Assembly: GCA_913778905.1 (NCBI GenBank)
Contig: CAJYYA010000001.1
Coordinates: 186,001-250,000, forward strand
DNA length: 64,000 nucleotides
Reading direction: 5' to 3'
Source: an uncultured Naasia sp.
GTDB taxonomy: Bacteria > Actinomycetota > Actinomycetes > Actinomycetales > Microbacteriaceae
The notes under the pieces are model-generated. The model was not told the DNA's origin and made no database searches. It saw only the letters and a program-made list of their open reading frames with translations. Positions 60,926 through 64,000 of this stretch are shown here, one piece after another. The translations under genes were made by a program, and so were the position numbers. Each line of letters begins with the position of its first letter. Position 1 is the stretch's first letter.

Positions 60926-61219
60926 ATGGCCACGTTCTCCGTCGATTCCGACGCCGTCCTCTCCGCCCAGTCGACCGTCGCAGCGACCATCACCCGGATC
61001 CAGGGGGATGCCGCCTCGCTCATGGCCCAACTCACGGGCCTGCAGAACAGCTGGGGCGGAAGCGCCTCGGTCGCGTTCCAGGGCGTCGCCGCCGAGTGGG
61101 GCCGCACGCAGCAGCAGGTCGAGCAGAGCATCCAGGCCATCAACACCGCCCTCGCGAACGCGGCCAATCAGTACCTGGAGGTCGAGGCGGCCAACGCGCG
61201 CATGTTCAGCATCGGCTGA
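60926..61219 (+). CDS. WXG100/ESAT-6-family protein
   Basis: The product has 97 residues from ATG 60926, with AAGGAG 8 nt upstream. It is a helical hairpin with the turn motif NSWGGSAS (WxG) at ~41-48. Such proteins are usually substrates of ESX/type VII secretion; the C-terminal YxxxE-like signal may be YLEVE near residue 83. No ESX component is in this window. It is monocistronic, with a terminator at 61251. Confidence 0.9.
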   Translation: MATFSVDSDAVLSAQSTVAATITRIQGDAASLMAQLTGLQNSWGGSASVAFQGVAAEWGRTQQQVEQSIQAINTALANAANQYLEVEAANARMFSIG

Positions 61220-61250
61220 CTCCTCCTCGCGCTCATCGGCGCGGGAATGA

Positions 61251-61288
61251 CGAAAGGGCGGCCCCCCATCGGGAGGACCGCCCTTTCG
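61251..61288. terminator. Bidirectional intrinsic terminator
   Basis: CGAAAGGGCGG and CCGCCCTTTCG form an 11-bp perfect stem around a 16-base loop, between the converging WXG100 and groEL genes. Confidence 0.8.
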
Positions 61289-61321
61289 GTGCAGGTTCTA
61301 GATCAGCTATTCAGCTTCAGA

Positions 61322-63121
<1,800 letters not shown>

Positions 63122-63676
63122 TCAGCTCGTGGGGATGTAGTCGGTGCCGAGCACCACGACGATGCGGGGGGCCTGTCCCTCGATGACGAAAGCCGTCGAC
63201 TCCTGGACGTCGCCCATGCCCAGCGCCTGGACGATGCCCTTGGCGACGGCCTCTTGGGAGGGATCGCTGTAGTAGACGGTCGTCGTGGGGACCTCGCTGT
63301 CGGCATCCCCTCGGGTGGTGACGGTGAAGCCTGCACCCGCCAGGACGTCCCCGGCCAGGTTGGCGAGCCCGTCGGTGTTCGCCCCGTTCAGGACGACCAC
63401 GTTGGCCGCCGGGTCGACGGTCGGTTCGAGCGTCGGAGTGGGCGTGGCGGAGGGGGTCTCCTCCTGAGAGGACGCGCCGAGGATGTTCTCGAACGACACC
63501 CGATCGTTGATGACGAACATGCCCACGACACCCGCACCCACGAGGACGCCGGTGGCGAGCGCGGCCCAGGCGAACGTCACGAATCCGCGGCCGCGGCGAC
63601 GAGGCGCTCGGTGAGCACCCACTCGCGTCAGGTCCTCCGGCTGCGTGTCGAACCGGTCGGGCGGGTAAGTGGGCAT
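63122..63676 (-). CDS. LytR_C-domain membrane protein
   Basis: The protein has 184 residues from ATG 63676 (AGGAG upstream). A ~32-residue basic cytoplasmic N-terminus is followed by one membrane helix (~33-56), a Thr/Pro-rich linker and a LytR C-terminal domain (VVLNGANTDGLANLAGDVLAGAGF...VVVLGTDYIPTS). No LytR-CpsA-Psr catalytic domain is present; the domain is thought to act at the cell wall. The order DUF3263 - LytR_C - groEL is typical of Microbacteriaceae. Confidence 0.92.
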   Translation of the reverse strand: MPTYPPDRFDTQPEDLTRVGAHRAPRRRGRGFVTFAWAALATGVLVGAGVVGMFVINDRVSFENILGASSQEETPSATPTPTLEPTVDPAANVVVLNGANTDGLANLAGDVLAGAGFTVTTRGDADSEVPTTTVYYSDPSQEAVAKGIVQALGMGDVQESTAFVIEGQAPRIVVVLGTDYIPTS

Positions 63677-63712
63677 AGCTCCTCGTGGGGATCCGCGGGT
63701 GAGGCTTCGACC

Positions 63713-64000
63713 CTAGCGGGACGCCGCGCGCCGACGGCCGGACCTCGCCGCGCGTCGGGCAACCCTGCCGTCCTTGAGCCTCATGAGTCGGGACACCAGC
63801 AGAGGATCCGCACGGAGGGCCTCCGGCCTCGCGATCAGCGCATCCACGAGTTGGTAGTAGCGCGCGCTCGACACCTCGAACCGGACCCGGATCGCCTCTT
63901 CCTTCGCCGCGTCGTGACGGGGGTGCTCGCGCTCGAGGGCCAGGATCGCTTCATCCCGCTCGGAGAGTCCACCCCGCGGCGTTCCGTCCGTCTCGTGCAT
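63713..64000 (-). CDS. DUF3263 protein
   Basis: The product has 95 residues; the ATG occupies the last three bases of the window, so a longer form cannot be excluded. The DUF3263 core is clear: LSERDEAILALEREHPRHDAAKEEAIRVRF and SSARYYQLVDALIARPEAL, resembling a small sigma-factor-like or DNA-binding helical domain. The C-terminus is Arg-rich. Function unknown; it is widely conserved in Actinobacteria beside LytR_C genes. Confidence 0.9.
   Translation of the reverse strand: MHETDGTPRGGLSERDEAILALEREHPRHDAAKEEAIRVRFEVSSARYYQLVDALIARPEALRADPLLVSRLMRLKDGRVARRAARSGRRRAASR

Overview
The window looks like chromosomal DNA from a high-GC actinobacterium of the family Microbacteriaceae, most likely Microbacterium or a close relative. 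The evidence is the strong GC bias at third codon positions, several actinobacteria-specific families (DUF3263, LytR_C, DUF3027 beside a cold-shock protein, DUF2530, an MTES_1575-type nuclease domain, a DtxR regulator of the corynebacterial type) and many TAnnnT boxes 6-7 nt in front of start codons, as expected for leaderless transcripts. I see no integrase, transposase, phage module or CRISPR array. Taxonomy is inferred from gene content only.

Layout. 1-145 is the end of a glycogen phosphorylase gene, followed by a tandem intergenic repeat. 602-10106 is an accessory island: a divergent ROK repressor with a palindromic operator, then one overlapping operon with a polar amino-acid ABC transporter (ATPase, lipoprotein, two permeases), a Rhizobium-type asparaginase, a CutC-ROK kinase fusion, NagB and NagA. 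Related repeats sit on both sides. 10305-17369 holds a HupE/UreJ-like membrane protein, a secreted purple-acid-phosphatase-like enzyme with a WxL-like C-terminus paired with a DUF916 protein, a small lipoprotein and a flavin amine oxidase. 17380-20021 has a TetR regulator, a GNAT acetyltransferase and a secreted ricin-type lectin with a zincin-like motif. 20138-25299 is a copper operon (His-rich membrane protein, CopC, PCu(A)C, DyP peroxidase, CopD-CtaG fusion). 25429-29709 is housekeeping: tRNA-Ala(CGC), galU, 5-formyl-THF cyclo-ligase, FmdB-type zinc ribbon, mscL.

29780-35298 is a segment bordered by two copies of a ~155 bp MITE-like repeat. It contains a large helicase/nuclease-like protein whose catalytic motifs look degenerate, a coupled 57-residue protein, a 30-codon acidic ORF and a CE7-type esterase. 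36433-45808 is a LacI-controlled sugar or sugar-acid catabolic cluster with a ribose-type ABC transporter and four oxidoreductase/hydrolase genes; its substrate is unknown. 46008-48552 pairs a VanY-like carboxypeptidase with a divergent two-component system, followed by tRNA-Arg(CCT) and two tandem PrsW-like membrane proteases.

From 51413 to the end the content is core: CHAP and NlpC/P60 cell-wall hydrolases (each preceded by the same 11-bp-period direct repeat), an HNH protein, DtxR, serC, DUF2530, DUF3027, a cold-shock protein, a TrcR/PhoP-type two-component system, a WXG100 protein, groEL with a CIRCE operator, a LytR_C protein and DUF3263.

The most promising undescribed systems are the putative glycosyl-amino-acid utilisation island (602-10106), the WxL-like phosphatase with its DUF916 partner (11778-14949) and the degenerate helicase/nuclease locus between two MITE-like repeats (29780-35298).
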